From Stenotrophomonas nitritireducens (GTDB lineage Bacteria > Pseudomonadota > Gammaproteobacteria > Xanthomonadales > Xanthomonadaceae), in the NCBI RefSeq assembly GCF_001700965.1, contig NZ_CP016756.1, positions 4,020,501 to 4,084,500 of the forward strand: a stretch of 64,000 nt of DNA, given 5' to 3'. A program made the position numbers and the translations under genes. The notes under the pieces were generated by a model, which was given only the letters and a program-made list of their open reading frames with translations, was not told the origin of the DNA and searched no databases. This document shows positions 20,879-30,368 of this stretch, one piece after another. The stretch's first letter is position 1, and each line of letters opens with the position of its first letter.

Positions 20879-22810
20879 ATGAGGATGAACGACCTGACCA
20901 AGAACCTCCTGTTGTGGGTGGTTGTCGCCGTCGTGCTGATGGTGGTGTTCCAGAGCTTTGCCCCGCGCAGCGGTGCAGCGGCTGCTGGCGATGCCCGCAA
21001 TTACACGCAGTTCCTGCAGGAAGTGGATGCGGGCCGGATCAAGTCGGTCGAATACACCGACAAGACCACGCTGACCACCAACCATCTGCGCTTCAAGCGT
21101 GCTGACGGTTCCGACGGTGCGCTGTATGCACCGGCCGATCCCAAGCTGCTGGATCAGCTGTATTCGAAGAATGTTGAAGTTGCCCGTCAGGAGCCGGCTG
21201 GCCCGAGTTTCTGGGGCATCGTGTTGCAGTTCCTGCCGGTACTGCTGCTGATCGGTTTCTGGATCTTCATGATGCGGCAGATGCAGGGCGGTGGCGGCGG
21301 TGCCAAGGGCGCGATGTCCTTCGGCAAATCCCGCGCCAAGCTGCAGGGCGAGGACCAGATCAAGGTCACCTTCGCCGACGTTGCCGGTTGCGACGAGGCC
21401 AAGGAAGAAGTCGGCGAGCTGGTCGAGTTCCTGCGTGACCCCTCCAAGTTCACCAAGCTGGGCGGCAAGATTCCGCGCGGCGTGTTGATGGTGGGCCCGC
21501 CGGGTACCGGTAAGACCCTGTTGGCCCGCGCCATTGCCGGCGAAGCCAAGGTGCCGTTCTTCGCCATTTCCGGTTCGGACTTCGTCGAGATGTTTGTCGG
21601 CGTCGGTGCCAGCCGCGTGCGCGACATGTTCGAGCAGGCCAAGAAGCACGCGCCGTGCATCATCTTCATCGACGAAATCGATGCCGTGGGCCGTCATCGC
21701 GGCTCGGGGATGGGCGGTGGCCATGACGAGCGCGAGCAGACCCTGAACCAGATGCTGGTCGAGATGGACGGCTTCGAGGGCGGTGAAGGCGTGATCGTGA
21801 TCGCCGCCACCAACCGTCCCGACGTGCTGGACAAGGCGCTGCTGCGTCCGGGCCGTTTCGACCGTCAGGTGATGGTCGGCCTGCCGGACATCAAGGGCCG
21901 CGAGCAGATCCTGCGTGTGCACCTGCGCAAGGTGCCGGCCGCCGATGACGTGCGTCCGGAAGTGCTGGCACGCGGCACCCCGGGTTTCTCTGGTGCCGAT
22001 CTGGCCAACCTGATCAATGAAGGCGCCCTGTTTGCGGCTCGTCGCAACAAGCAGGAAGTCGACATGAAGGACTTCGAGGACGCCAAGGACAAGATCTACA
22101 TGGGTCCTGAGCGTCGCAGCATGGTCATGCGCGAGGATGAGCGTCGCAACACCGCTTACCACGAGTCCGGCCACGCCGTTGTCGCCATGTCGCTGCCCAA
22201 GGCCGACCCGGTGCACAAGGTCACCATCATGCCGCGCGGCTGGGCATTGGGCGTGACCTGGCAGTTGCCCGAGCACGACCACATCAGCAAGTACCGCGAC
22301 CGCATGCTGGAAGAACTGGCAATCCTGTTCGGCGGCCGTATCGCCGAGGAGATCTTCGTAGGCGAGATGTCGACCGGTGCCTCCAATGACTTCGAGCGTG
22401 CCACCAAGCTTGCGCGTGGCATGGTCACCAAGTACGGCATGTCCGATGTGATGGGCACCATGGTCTACGCCGACGAAGAAGCCGGCTATGGCATGCACAG
22501 CAAGACCATTTCCGAGGCCACCCAGCAGAAGGTGGACGCGGAGATCCGTCGCATCCTCGACGAGCAGTACCAGGTTGCCTACAAGATCCTGGAAGAGAAG
22601 CGCGACATCGTCGAAGCGATGACCGCCGCGCTGCTGGACTGGGAAACCATCGATGCCGAGCAGGTCAAGGCGATCATGGAAGGCCGCAAGCCTTCGCCGC
22701 CGGCCGGTTGGGTGGACAAGGGTGGCAGCAACGACCGTGCAGACGGCGGCAAGGGTGGCGACGCCCCGCAGCCGGTAGCACCGATAACCGACCCTGCCGG
22801 CCAGCATTGA
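20879..22810 (+). CDS. ftsH: ATP-dependent zinc metalloprotease FtsH
   Basis: A 643-residue membrane-anchored AAA+ protease that removes misfolded membrane proteins and regulators. Two transmembrane helices (about 8-25 and 103-122) flank a periplasmic domain. The AAA domain follows, with Walker A GPPGTGKT near 206, Walker [13 protein letters not shown] near 260 and the second region of homology [18 protein letters not shown]. The zinc protease site is HESGH at 428-432. A glycine-rich stretch ([18 protein letters not shown]) lies between membrane and AAA domain. A terminator follows. Confidence 0.97.
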   Translation: MRMNDLTKNLLLWVVVAVVLMVVFQSFAPRSGAAAAGDARNYTQFLQEVDAGRIKSVEYTDKTTLTTNHLRFKRADGSDGALYAPADPKLLDQLYSKNVEVARQEPAGPSFWGIVLQFLPVLLLIGFWIFMMRQMQGGGGGAKGAMSFGKSRAKLQGEDQIKVTFADVAGCDEAKEEVGELVEFLRDPSKFTKLGGKIPRGVLMVGPPGTGKTLLARAIAGEAKVPFFAISGSDFVEMFVGVGASRVRDMFEQAKKHAPCIIFIDEIDAVGRHRGSGMGGGHDEREQTLNQMLVEMDGFEGGEGVIVIAATNRPDVLDKALLRPGRFDRQVMVGLPDIKGREQILRVHLRKVPAADDVRPEVLARGTPGFSGADLANLINEGALFAARRNKQEVDMKDFEDAKDKIYMGPERRSMVMREDERRNTAYHESGHAVVAMSLPKADPVHKVTIMPRGWALGVTWQLPEHDHISKYRDRMLEELAILFGGRIAEEIFVGEMSTGASNDFERATKLARGMVTKYGMSDVMGTMVYADEEAGYGMHSKTISEATQQKVDAEIRRILDEQYQVAYKILEEKRDIVEAMTAALLDWETIDAEQVKAIMEGRKPSPPAGWVDKGGSNDRADGGKGGDAPQPVAPITDPAGQH

Positions 22811-22835
22811 GCCAGCGGCGTTGAATCGACGAACA

Positions 22836-22864
22836 ACGGGCCGGTTTTCCGGCCCGTTTTTTTT
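22836..22864 (+). terminator. Intrinsic terminator of rlmE-ftsH
   Basis: ACGGGCCGG-TTTT-CCGGCCCGT is followed by a long T run, 26 bp after the ftsH stop codon. Confidence 0.93.
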
Positions 22865-22925
22865 ATGCGTCGGCCGCCATGCTGGGCGAGAATGGCCACA
22901 TTCTGTTCTTCCCTGGCCATGCCCC

Positions 22926-23111
22926 ATGAATGCTTCCCCGCCGCCCAAGGCGCCCTCGGCCAATGTGCCGGAAATGATCATCGCCACCGTCGCCGGCGTC
23001 GGCTTCGGGGTGAAGACCGATAATTTCCTGGCCGGCATCTTCATCGGCGTGGTGCTGGGGGTGATCCTGAGCCTGATCGGCAGCCGCATCCGCGCCCGCA
23101 ACAAGCAGTAA
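22926..23111 (+). CDS. Small membrane protein, function unknown
   Basis: A 61-residue protein. A polar, proline-rich N-terminus (NASPPPKAPSANVPE) is followed by a continuous hydrophobic stretch with glycines (MIIATVAGVGFGVKTDNFLAGIFI... GVVLGVILSLIG) and a basic end RIRARNKQ, consistent with one or two membrane helices and a cytoplasmic C-terminus. It lies alone between the ftsH terminator and folP. No clear ribosome site is visible before ATG 22926. I recognise no family; codon choice resembles the neighbours. Confidence 0.6.
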   Translation: MNASPPPKAPSANVPEMIIATVAGVGFGVKTDNFLAGIFIGVVLGVILSLIGSRIRARNKQ

Positions 23112-23221
23112 GGCAGGCGTTGTCACTTGTCCCGGCGTGGCTGCAACGGAGCCGGTGGCGGCATGTGAGCGCGGCCTGTGGCGGCTTAAACTAGCTGCTG
23201 TTGCCGTTGGCAGGAGTGCCC

Positions 23222-24118
23222 ATGTTTGATGTTGTCCCCACCCTGGAATGCGGCGGCCTGACGCTGCGGCTGGATCGGCCGCAGGTAATGGGCATCGTCA
23301 ATGTCACTCCGGATTCGTTTTCCGATGGCGGCCAACATGCCGATACCGCAACCGCCGTTGCGTATGCTCTGGCGCTGGTGGAGCAGGGCGCCGACCTGCT
23401 CGACATCGGCGGCGAATCCACCCGTCCCGGCGCAAGCCCGGTGTCGGTGCAGGAAGAAATCGATCGGGTTGTGCCGGTGATTGAAGCCCTGGCTGCGCGG
23501 GTGCCGGTGCCGCTGAGTGTGGACACCTTCAAGCCGGAGGTGATGCGCGCCGCGCTTGCCGCCGGTGCGCACATGATCAACGACGTGCAGGCCCTGCAGC
23601 AGCCCGGCGCGCTGGAAGCGGTTGCTGCCTCCAAGGCGGCGGTGGTGCTGATGCACGCGGTTGGCGGGCCGTACGACGCCGGCGTTGCGCAGGACTATGT
23701 CGATATCGCCGGGGATGTGCAGCGGTTCCTCGCCGAGCGCATTTTCGCCGCTGAGATGGCCGGCATCGGGCGCAAGCGGTTGCTGCTAGACCCCGGCTAT
23801 GGCTTCAACAAGGACACCGCGCAGAATTTCGCCTTGCTGGCGGCGCAGGCGCGTTTGAACAGTCTGGGTGTGCCGCTGCTGGCGGGCTTTTCGCGCAAGC
23901 GCTGCATCGGCGATGTCACCGGCCGTGCGCTGGCTGCCGAACGCGTGGCCGGCTCGCTGGCGGCACATCTGCTGGCGGTGCAGAACGGCGCGATGATGGT
24001 ACGCGTGCATGACGTGGCCGCAACCGTGGATGCGCTGAAAGTGCTCGCAGCGGTGGCTGCGGTACCCGCGCCGCGCGCCGACAGGCCTGCCGTGCCACGC
24101 TGGCCGGACGAGGAGTGA
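23222..24118 (+). CDS. folP: Dihydropteroate synthase
   Basis: A 298-residue folate enzyme joining the pterin pyrophosphate to p-aminobenzoate; it is the sulfonamide target. Signatures are [20 protein letters not shown] near residue 25, [17 protein letters not shown] near 65, and the C-terminal [20 protein letters not shown] 23222 has an AGGAG ribosome site; TTAAACT at 23186-23192 is a likely -10 box. The stop overlaps the start of miaA, replacing the usual partner glmM. Confidence 0.95.
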   Translation: MFDVVPTLECGGLTLRLDRPQVMGIVNVTPDSFSDGGQHADTATAVAYALALVEQGADLLDIGGESTRPGASPVSVQEEIDRVVPVIEALAARVPVPLSVDTFKPEVMRAALAAGAHMINDVQALQQPGALEAVAASKAAVVLMHAVGGPYDAGVAQDYVDIAGDVQRFLAERIFAAEMAGIGRKRLLLDPGYGFNKDTAQNFALLAAQARLNSLGVPLLAGFSRKRCIGDVTGRALAAERVAGSLAAHLLAVQNGAMMVRVHDVAATVDALKVLAAVAAVPAPRADRPAVPRWPDEE

Positions 24119-25071
24119 TGGGCGTCGATCAACGGCCATTGGCCATCGCCCTGATGGGGCCTACCGCCTCGGGCAAGACCGCAGCGGCCATTGCCTTGGC
24201 CAAGGCCTATGACGGTGAGATCGTCAGCGTCGATTCGGCGCTGGTCTACCGTGGCCTGGAGATAGGTGCGGCCAAGCCTGACGCCGCCGAACAGGATGGC
24301 ATTCCCCACCATCTGCTGGACCTGCGTGATCCCTGGCAGACCTATTCGGCCGCCGAGTTTTCGGCCGATGCAACGGCGGCGGTGCGTGACATCGTCGCGC
24401 GCGGCAAATTGCCGATACTGGCTGGTGGTACCGGCCTGTATTTCCGCGCCTTGCTGCAGGGGCTGTCACCGATGCCAGAGGCGGACCCGGCCACGCGCGC
24501 AGCGATTGCCGCCGAGGCCGAGGCCTGCGGCTGGCCGGCCCTGCATGCCCAGTTGACGCAGCTGGACCCGGTGGCCGCCGCGCGCATCCATGCCACCGAT
24601 CCGCAGCGCATCCAGCGGGCGTTGGAGGTGTACCGCCTGACCGGCAAGCCGATCAGCTATTGGCAGGCATTGCCGGGTATCGCCCGGCTGCCGGCGCGCG
24701 TGCTGAAACTGGTGCTGGCCCCGGCCGAGCGTGCGGTGCTGCACCAGCGCATCGAACGCCGCTTCGACCTGATGCTGGAGCGCGGCTTTCTGGACGAGGT
24801 ACGGGCGTTGCGGGCACTGCCACAGATGGCGGCGGTGGCAGCGCCACTGGACCTGCCGGCGGTACGCGCGGTGGGTTACCGGCAGGCCTGGCAGTTCCTG
24901 GATGGCCAGGGCAGCGCGGCTGAATTCCGCGACAAGGGCGTGTTTGCCACCCGCCAGCTGGCCAAACGGCAGCTCACCTGGCTGCGTGGGGAGCTGGATG
25001 CGCGCTGGTTCGACCCGATTCGGGACATGTCCGGTGTGCGGAAGGCGGTTTCCCGCTTTCTGGAAGGCTGA
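24118..25071 (+). CDS. miaA: tRNA dimethylallyltransferase
   Basis: A 317-residue enzyme transferring the dimethylallyl group to A37 of tRNAs reading UNN codons. The P-loop [39 protein letters not shown] begins near residue 12; HHLLDLRDP and [18 protein letters not shown] follow. The 3' part has [14 protein letters not shown] near 285. ATG 24118 touches the folP stop (TGATG); an in-frame GTG at 24115 is an alternative start. It leads the miaA-hfq-hflX cluster. Confidence 0.95.
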   Translation: MGVDQRPLAIALMGPTASGKTAAAIALAKAYDGEIVSVDSALVYRGLEIGAAKPDAAEQDGIPHHLLDLRDPWQTYSAAEFSADATAAVRDIVARGKLPILAGGTGLYFRALLQGLSPMPEADPATRAAIAAEAEACGWPALHAQLTQLDPVAAARIHATDPQRIQRALEVYRLTGKPISYWQALPGIARLPARVLKLVLAPAERAVLHQRIERRFDLMLERGFLDEVRALRALPQMAAVAAPLDLPAVRAVGYRQAWQFLDGQGSAAEFRDKGVFATRQLAKRQLTWLRGELDARWFDPIRDMSGVRKAVSRFLEG

Positions 25072-25163
25072 GCGAGCGCGCGGCGGTGTACCATCAGGGT
25101 TCCGGGCGGGCAGGGGACGCCGCCATCAGTCCGGTTCATAAAAACAATAACGAGGAGTAGACG

Positions 25164-25451
25164 ATGTCCAAGGGGCAGTCTTTGCAGGATCCGTTTCTGA
25201 ATGCCTTGCGCCGCGAGCGCGTGCCGGTTTCGGTCTACCTGGTCAATGGCATCAAACTGCAGGGCACGATCGAATCGTTCGATCAGTTCGTGGTGCTGCT
25301 GCGTAATACCGTCAGCCAGATGGTCTACAAGCACGCCATTTCCACGGTGGTGCCGGCGCGCAATGTGCGCGTGGGTCCGGGTGGTGGTTACGTGCAATCG
25401 GGTGATGGAAGCCAAGCAGCTGATGACGAAATTGACAACGACAACGAATAA
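25164..25451 (+). CDS. hfq: RNA chaperone Hfq
   Basis: A 95-residue Sm-like protein forming hexamers that pair small RNAs with mRNAs. The Sm1 motif is [44 protein letters not shown]; the Sm2 motif is [17 protein letters not shown]. The C-terminal tail ([25 protein letters not shown]) is short and acidic, as in other xanthomonads. The ribosome site CGAGGAG precedes ATG 25164, and hflX starts 14 bp after the stop. Confidence 0.97.
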   Translation: MSKGQSLQDPFLNALRRERVPVSVYLVNGIKLQGTIESFDQFVVLLRNTVSQMVYKHAISTVVPARNVRVGPGGGYVQSGDGSQAADDEIDNDNE

Positions 25452-25465
25452 GCAGGTGGTGGCGC

Positions 25466-26776
25466 ATGTTTGACCGCTCGAAAAAGGGCGAACATGCGCT
25501 GTTGATCCAGCCGCATGTTGGCCGGCTGGAAGAAGATGTGCTGGAGGAATTCACCGATCTGGCGCGTTCGGCCGGGGCAACCATCGCCGCGACGATAAGT
25601 GCGCGCATGGACCGGCCCAATCCTTCGACCCTGATCGGCAGCGGCAAGCTGGAAGAGGTGAAGGCTGCGGCCGATGCCACCGGTGCCGACCTGGTGCTGG
25701 TCAATCACCAACTCAGCCCGGTGCAGGAGCGCAACCTTGAGCGCTACCTGGAGCGGCGCGTGATCGATCGCACCGGCCTGATTCTGGACATCTTCGCCCA
25801 GCGGGCGCACAGCCACGAGGGCAAGCTGCAGGTCGAACTGGCGCAGTTGCGGCATATGTCCACGCGGCTGGTGCGCGGTTGGACCCATCTTGAGCGTCAG
25901 CGCGGTGGTTCCATCGGTTTGCGTGGCCCGGGTGAAACCCAGCTGGAAACCGACCGCCGCCTGTTGCAGAAGCGGGTGGAACAGCTGCAGAAGCGGCTGG
26001 AAAAGGTTGAAGTGCAGCGCACCCAGATGCGCCGTGCACGGGTCCGCAGCGAAATGCCGCGTATCGCTCTGGTTGGCTATACCAATGCCGGCAAGTCCAC
26101 CCTGTTCAATGCGCTGACCGGTGCCGAGGCCTACGCCGCCGATCAGTTGTTTGCCACCCTGGACCCGACCGTGCGGCGGATCACGCTGCCTGGCGGCAAT
26201 GCGATGCTGGCCGATACCGTCGGCTTCGTACGCAACCTGCCGCATGACCTGGTCGCCGCATTCCGGTCGACCCTGTCCGAAGCACGCGAAGCGGATTTCC
26301 TGCTGCATCTGGTCGATGCCGCCGACCCGTTGCGCGAGGAGCGCATCGCCCAGGTCGATGAGGTATTGGAAGCGGTAGGTGCGGGCGATCTGCCGCAGCT
26401 GCTGGTATTCAACAAGATCGACCGTATCGAAGGTGCCGAAGTGCGCCACGACGCGCAGGACGGTGTGCCGGACGAGTCGCGCCGCGAACGGGTATGGGTT
26501 TCCGCCCGTGACGGCCGCGGACTGGAGCTGTTGCAGTCGGTGCTGGGCAAGCGCCTGGGCCTGCAGCATGTCACCGGCAGTGTGCGCCTGCCGCCTAGTG
26601 CCGGCCGCCTGCGTGCACGCCTGCACCAGTTGGAAGTCATCCGCAGCGAGCAGGCCGATGACGACGGTTGGCTGGTCGAGGTGGATGTTCCGATCGCCGA
26701 GGCCGAGAAGTTGGCCTCGAGCGAGGACGGCGCGGTGATCAAGCCGTTGTTGCCGGAAAAGCTGCCCGAGTGGTGA
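25466..26776 (+). CDS. hflX: GTPase HflX
   Basis: A 436-residue ribosome-associated GTPase that splits stalled or heat-damaged 70S ribosomes. The N-terminal HflX domain contains RMDRPNPSTLIGSGKLEEVK and RTGLILDIFAQRAHSHEGKLQVELAQL. A coiled-coil linker (RLLQKRVEQLQKRLEKVEVQR) leads to the G domain with G1 GYTNAGKST, G3 DTVGFVRNLP and G4 NKID. It is the last gene of miaA-hfq-hflX, followed by a hairpin at 26811. Confidence 0.95.
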   Translation: MFDRSKKGEHALLIQPHVGRLEEDVLEEFTDLARSAGATIAATISARMDRPNPSTLIGSGKLEEVKAAADATGADLVLVNHQLSPVQERNLERYLERRVIDRTGLILDIFAQRAHSHEGKLQVELAQLRHMSTRLVRGWTHLERQRGGSIGLRGPGETQLETDRRLLQKRVEQLQKRLEKVEVQRTQMRRARVRSEMPRIALVGYTNAGKSTLFNALTGAEAYAADQLFATLDPTVRRITLPGGNAMLADTVGFVRNLPHDLVAAFRSTLSEAREADFLLHLVDAADPLREERIAQVDEVLEAVGAGDLPQLLVFNKIDRIEGAEVRHDAQDGVPDESRRERVWVSARDGRGLELLQSVLGKRLGLQHVTGSVRLPPSAGRLRARLHQLEVIRSEQADDDGWLVEVDVPIAEAEKLASSEDGAVIKPLLPEKLPEW

Positions 26777-26810
26777 GACCGGGGCTTGCCGGTTGAGCTG
26801 ATGAGGGAAC

Positions 26811-26840
26811 GACAGCCGGCCATTGGCCGGCTGTCTTGTT
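26811..26840 (+). terminator. Terminator hairpin after hflX
   Basis: GACAGCCGGCC-ATT-GGCCGGCTGTC is a perfect 11-bp stem followed by only a short TTGTT tract, 35 bp after the hflX stop codon. Confidence 0.75.
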
Positions 26841-26893
26841 GCAGGCCGGACCGAACCCGCAGATAGTGCCGCCGCATGACCCGCTTGTTGTTT

Positions 26894-27070
26894 GTGGGTG
26901 CGGCATAAGCCGCGAAGCTGGCAAAGTGTCAGGCGGCAAACTGCTGGCGATTCCCGCACTCTCAGCTTCGCGGCTGACGCCGCTCCCACAGCTCCCCCAG
27001 CTATGTGAACCCGGAACGACGTTGCCAGTGCGCAGCCCTCTTTTTGTAGGAGCGGCGTAAGCCGCGAAGC
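26894..27070. repeat. REP pair plus solitary REP
   Basis: A head-to-head REP pair (26894-26918 and 26965-26989, 46-nt spacer) is followed by a solitary forward REP at 27046-27070. This is one of the few loci in the window where REPs lie between genes on the same strand (hflX and pncC). The rest of the 467-bp gap shows nothing recognisable beyond the hflX terminator. Confidence 0.85.
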
Positions 27071-27243
27071 CGACACATTGTCAGCCCGCAAAACGGCGTA
27101 TGGCCCAACTACATCAGCTACGCGGCGAATCCCGCCAGCACGCAATGCTGGCCCACGCGCAGGACAGGCCAACGGCTGTGCCCTGACAGCCAAGCCTGAT
27201 CTGCGGTAAAACGTATTAGTCCCCCGCGAACCCCGCTGCCGCA

Positions 27244-27738
27244 ATGTCCAATCCAACCGATGCCGACCTCAATGCCCAGGCCGCCGCGCTTGGCGAGCGC
27301 CTGCAGCAAGCCTCGCTGCAACTGGTAACCGCGGAAAGCTGCAGTGGCGGCTGGATCGCCAAGAGCATGACCGACATTGCCGGCTCCTCGGCATTCTTCG
27401 ATTGCGGCATGGTGGTCTACAGCTACGAGGCCAAACAGCGCCTGCTCGGCGTGCGCGCGCAGACGTTGGAGCAATACGGCGCGGTGAGCCGCGAAACCGT
27501 GCTGGAAATGGTGGCCGGTGCCCTGATCAATTCCGGCGCGGGCATCGCGGTGGCGGTCACCGGTATTGCCGGTCCCGGCGGTGGCAGCCCGGACAAACCG
27601 GTGGGCAGCGTCTGGATAGGCTGGAAGCGGCGCGGCGGCTATGCCCGCGCGCAGTTGTTCCAGTTCGACGGCGACCGTGATGCCGTCCGCAGGCAAACCG
27701 TGGGCGCGGCACTGTACGGCATCGCCGAACAACTGTGA
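27244..27738 (+). CDS. pncC: Nicotinamide-nucleotide amidase, CinA family
   Basis: A 164-residue CinA C-terminal-domain protein that deamidates nicotinamide mononucleotide in NAD recycling. It has the catalytic LVTAESCSGGWIAKSMTDIAGSSAFFDCGMVVYS block near residue 27 and the GIAVAVTGIAGPGGGSPDKPVGSVWIGW loop near 100. In E. coli and many relatives pncC directly precedes recA; here a UbiB-family gene and lexA lie between them. Confidence 0.93.
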   Translation: MSNPTDADLNAQAAALGERLQQASLQLVTAESCSGGWIAKSMTDIAGSSAFFDCGMVVYSYEAKQRLLGVRAQTLEQYGAVSRETVLEMVAGALINSGAGIAVAVTGIAGPGGGSPDKPVGSVWIGWKRRGGYARAQLFQFDGDRDAVRRQTVGAALYGIAEQL

Positions 27739-27773
27739 CATGCTGGCCCTGCCACCAAGTGGGGTAATCATCG

Positions 27774-29453
27774 ATGTGGGAAACACTGGGCACCGTCCGT
27801 GATCTGGGCCGGCTGCAGGAAATTGCCGGCGTTCTGATCCGTTATGGTTTTGGCGACGTGGTGCGCCGCATCGGGCTTGCCTCGGTGCTCGAGCGCGCCG
27901 GTCGTCTGGTGCGTTGGAACGACAGCCAGCAGATGTTGCGGATGACTGCGCCGGTGCGTGTGCGCAGCGCGATGCAGGAGCTCGGGCCGACCTTCGTCAA
28001 GCTTGGCCAGGTGCTGGCCACCCGCGTGGATCTGTTGCCGCCGGAGTGGATCGCCGAACTGTCCGAGCTGCAGAACGCGGTGCCGGCACTGCCGTACGCG
28101 GCCATCCGCGAGCAGTTGGAGGCCGATCTCGGCGCGCCGCCCGCGCAGGTGTTCGCCTTCCTTGATGAGATGCCGATGGCTGCCGCCTCACTGGCGCAGG
28201 CCCATCGCGCGCGCCTCCACGACGGGCGCGAAGTCGTGTTGAAAATACGCCGCCCCGGCATCCGCGATGTGGTCGAGGCGGACCTGCGCCTGTTGGCGCG
28301 GCTGTCGGAGATCGTCGAAGCGCGGCTGCCGGACCTGCGCCGCTATCGCCCGGCCGAAGTGGTGCAGCAGTTCACAACGTCACTGCGCAGTGAGATGGAT
28401 TTCGCCGCTGAATGCCGCAACGCCGAGCGCATCGCGCGCAATTTCGAAGGCCGCGACGACATCCTGATTCCCAGCGTGCATTGGCAGTGGACCTGCGAAA
28501 GCCTCAACGTGCAGGACTTCGTCGATGGCATTCCGGGTCGCAGGTTGGAGGCGGTTGACGCCGCCGGCCTGGACCGTGCGGCGTTGGCTCGGCGCGGTGC
28601 CGATATCGTGCTGAAAATGGTGCTGGAAGACGGCTATTTCCACGCCGATCCACATCCGGGCAACATCTTCTACATGCGCGACGGCCGCATCGGCGTGATC
28701 GATTTCGGCATGGTCGGCGCACTGTCCGAAGCGCGCCGCTTCCAGGTTGCACAGCTGCTGCATGGGCTGGTGGAGCAGGAGCCGCAGGCGGTGGCTGATG
28801 TGCTGCTGGACTGGGCGGGCGGTGTGGAAGTGGATGAAGCGCGGCTGCAGCAGGACATCAGCCAGTTCGTCGACCAGTACCGTGGCGTGCCACTGAAGGA
28901 TCTGCGCATCGGCCTGATGCTGGGCGATATCACCCAACTGCTGCGCAGCTACAGCCTGACCTTGCCGGCCGACCTGGCGTTGATGATCAAGGCCTTCCTT
29001 ACCCTGGAAGGCATGGGCCGGCAGCTGGATCCGCAGTTCGACATGGCCAGTGCCGCGCGGCCGTTCCTGGAGCGGGTGGTGATGCAGCGCTACGCGCCCA
29101 AGGCGCTGTTCAAACGCGGCCGGCGCAGTTTGCTGGGAATGCTGGATTTCGCGGGTGAACTGCCGCGCGACCTGCGCCGGCTGGTGCAGGCCGCGCGCCG
29201 CGGCCAGCTCAAATTGAAGGTGGAAACCAATGCGCTGCAGGGCTTCGGCGACCAGGTCAACCGCGCCGCCAACCGCTTGGTGGTGGGGGTGATCACCGCT
29301 GCCCTGATCATCGGCTCCTCGATCGTGATGCACAGCGTGGGCGGGCTCTCCAGCCGTTGGTTCCTGGCGCTGGGACTGGGCGGGTTCGTGGGCGCCGGCA
29401 TCTGCGGGGTGTGGATCCTGTTCTCGATACTGCGCAGCGGACGACACGACTGA
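27774..29453 (+). CDS. UbiB/ABC1/AarF-family atypical kinase
   Basis: A 559-residue protein of the UbiB (ADCK) family, atypical kinase-like ATPases involved in ubiquinone biosynthesis or lipid handling. It has the family-specific KxGQ motif in TFVKLGQVLATRVDLLPPEW near residue 75, the A-rich loop MAAASLAQAHRARLHDG, KIRRPG near 158, QDFVDGIPGR, and the metal-binding YFHADPHPGNIFYMRDGRIGVIDFGMVG near 290. Two C-terminal transmembrane helices (about 500-550) fit the family. It is far from any ubiE/ubiJ genes here, so a paralogue rather than the main ubiB is possible. Confidence 0.85.
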   Translation: MWETLGTVRDLGRLQEIAGVLIRYGFGDVVRRIGLASVLERAGRLVRWNDSQQMLRMTAPVRVRSAMQELGPTFVKLGQVLATRVDLLPPEWIAELSELQNAVPALPYAAIREQLEADLGAPPAQVFAFLDEMPMAAASLAQAHRARLHDGREVVLKIRRPGIRDVVEADLRLLARLSEIVEARLPDLRRYRPAEVVQQFTTSLRSEMDFAAECRNAERIARNFEGRDDILIPSVHWQWTCESLNVQDFVDGIPGRRLEAVDAAGLDRAALARRGADIVLKMVLEDGYFHADPHPGNIFYMRDGRIGVIDFGMVGALSEARRFQVAQLLHGLVEQEPQAVADVLLDWAGGVEVDEARLQQDISQFVDQYRGVPLKDLRIGLMLGDITQLLRSYSLTLPADLALMIKAFLTLEGMGRQLDPQFDMASAARPFLERVVMQRYAPKALFKRGRRSLLGMLDFAGELPRDLRRLVQAARRGQLKLKVETNALQGFGDQVNRAANRLVVGVITAALIIGSSIVMHSVGGLSSRWFLALGLGGFVGAGICGVWILFSILRSGRHD

Positions 29454-29468
29454 TTCGCAGAAGGGGGC

Positions 29469-29496
29469 TTGCAGTTCTTTTTGTTAGTAGTAATAC
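29469..29496 (+). promoter_or_regulatory. lexA promoter
   Basis: TTGCAG (29469-29474), a 16-bp spacer and TAATAC (29491-29496) form a sigma-70 promoter whose -10 box lies inside the LexA operator. The predicted transcription start falls 1-3 nt before the lexA ATG at 29505, so the message would be virtually leaderless; no Shine-Dalgarno is present. Confidence 0.65.
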
Positions 29497-29502
29497 TACT
29501 AA
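29484..29502. promoter_or_regulatory. LexA operator (SOS box, xanthomonad type)
   Basis: TTAGTAGTAATACTACTAA is a perfect 9-bp inverted repeat around a central base. It equals the LexA-binding sequence known for Xanthomonas and differs from the E. coli CTG-N10-CAG box. It covers the lexA -10 element, so LexA should repress its own gene and, by read-through, recA-recX. Confidence 0.93.
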
Positions 29503-29504
29503 CC

Positions 29505-30152
29505 ATGAACCTGACCGACACCCAGCAGGCCATCCTTGACTTGATCGCCGAGCGCATCGAGGCCGAGGGCATGCCGCCATCGCAGACCGAAATCGCCCGC
29601 GCCTTTGGTTTCAAGGGCGTACGTTCGGCCCAATACCACTTGGATGCCCTGGAAGCCGCGGGCGCCATCGAGCGTGTCCCAGGGCGTGCGCGTGGCATTC
29701 GCCTGGTGCGCCAGGAAGGCGAGAGTGCGCCGGACCCGCACACGCCTGTGCAGGCCGCCAACGATGATGTGCTGCGCCTGCCCATCCTCGGCCGGGTCGC
29801 CGCTGGCCTGCCGATCGGCGCGGATATCGGGTCGGACGACTACGTGGTGCTGGACAAGGTGTTTTTCTCGCCGGCGCCGGATTACCTGCTCAAGGTGCAG
29901 GGCGATTCGATGATCGACGAGGGGATTTTCAACGGCGACCTGATCGGCGTGCACCGCACCCGCGACGCGCTGTCCGGGCAGATCGTGGTGGCGCGTATCG
30001 ATGACGAGATCACCGTTAAGCTGCTGAAGATCGCCAAGGACCGCATCCGCCTGTTGCCCCGCAATCCCGACTACGCACCGATCGAAGTCCTGCCCGACCA
30101 GGATTTCTCCATCGAGGGGCTGTACTGCGGCCTGCTGCGGCCCAACCGCTGA
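29505..30152 (+). CDS. lexA: SOS-response repressor LexA
   Basis: A 215-residue repressor and self-cleaving protease. The N-terminal winged helix (NLTDTQQAILDLIAERIEAEG... PPSQTEIARAFGFKGVRSAQYHLDALEAAGAIER) binds the SOS box. The hinge has the Ala-Gly cleavage site (A100-G101 in GRVAAGLPIGAD). The catalytic dyad is Ser135 in VQGDSMIDEGIFNGD and Lys172 in DDEITVKLL. The ATG at 29505 is the only start consistent with the family N-terminus and lies directly behind the operator. recA follows after 216 bp. Confidence 0.96.
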   Translation: MNLTDTQQAILDLIAERIEAEGMPPSQTEIARAFGFKGVRSAQYHLDALEAAGAIERVPGRARGIRLVRQEGESAPDPHTPVQAANDDVLRLPILGRVAAGLPIGADIGSDDYVVLDKVFFSPAPDYLLKVQGDSMIDEGIFNGDLIGVHRTRDALSGQIVVARIDDEITVKLLKIAKDRIRLLPRNPDYAPIEVLPDQDFSIEGLYCGLLRPNR

Positions 30153-30368
30153 AACGGGCGGATTTGAAGCTTGAGGCTTTGAATCCGCGCATTTCGCAGC
30201 CGTAACTGTCTGTTTCTCTTACGTGGGGCGGGTGTTTGGGCTGCTGTCGGTATCCTTGTCGGCCCAATAATTTTGTCGTCTCGGCAGCAGTCTCAGCCTG
30301 TGCGATACGACTCCCCTACAGTGGACCCCATGACGAAATCAACGAAATCAACCCCGAGGACGAACACG

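Noticed and set aside
20852..23104. 750-codon minus-strand frame over ftsH and the following gap
   Set aside because: Complement shadow of a highly conserved gene; translation is H/D/G/Q-rich without domains, and there is no ribosome site.
30153..30368. Second LexA box upstream of recA
   Set aside because: No TTAG...CTAA or TTAG-N-TACTA arrangement could be found by eye; only the lexA site is convincing.
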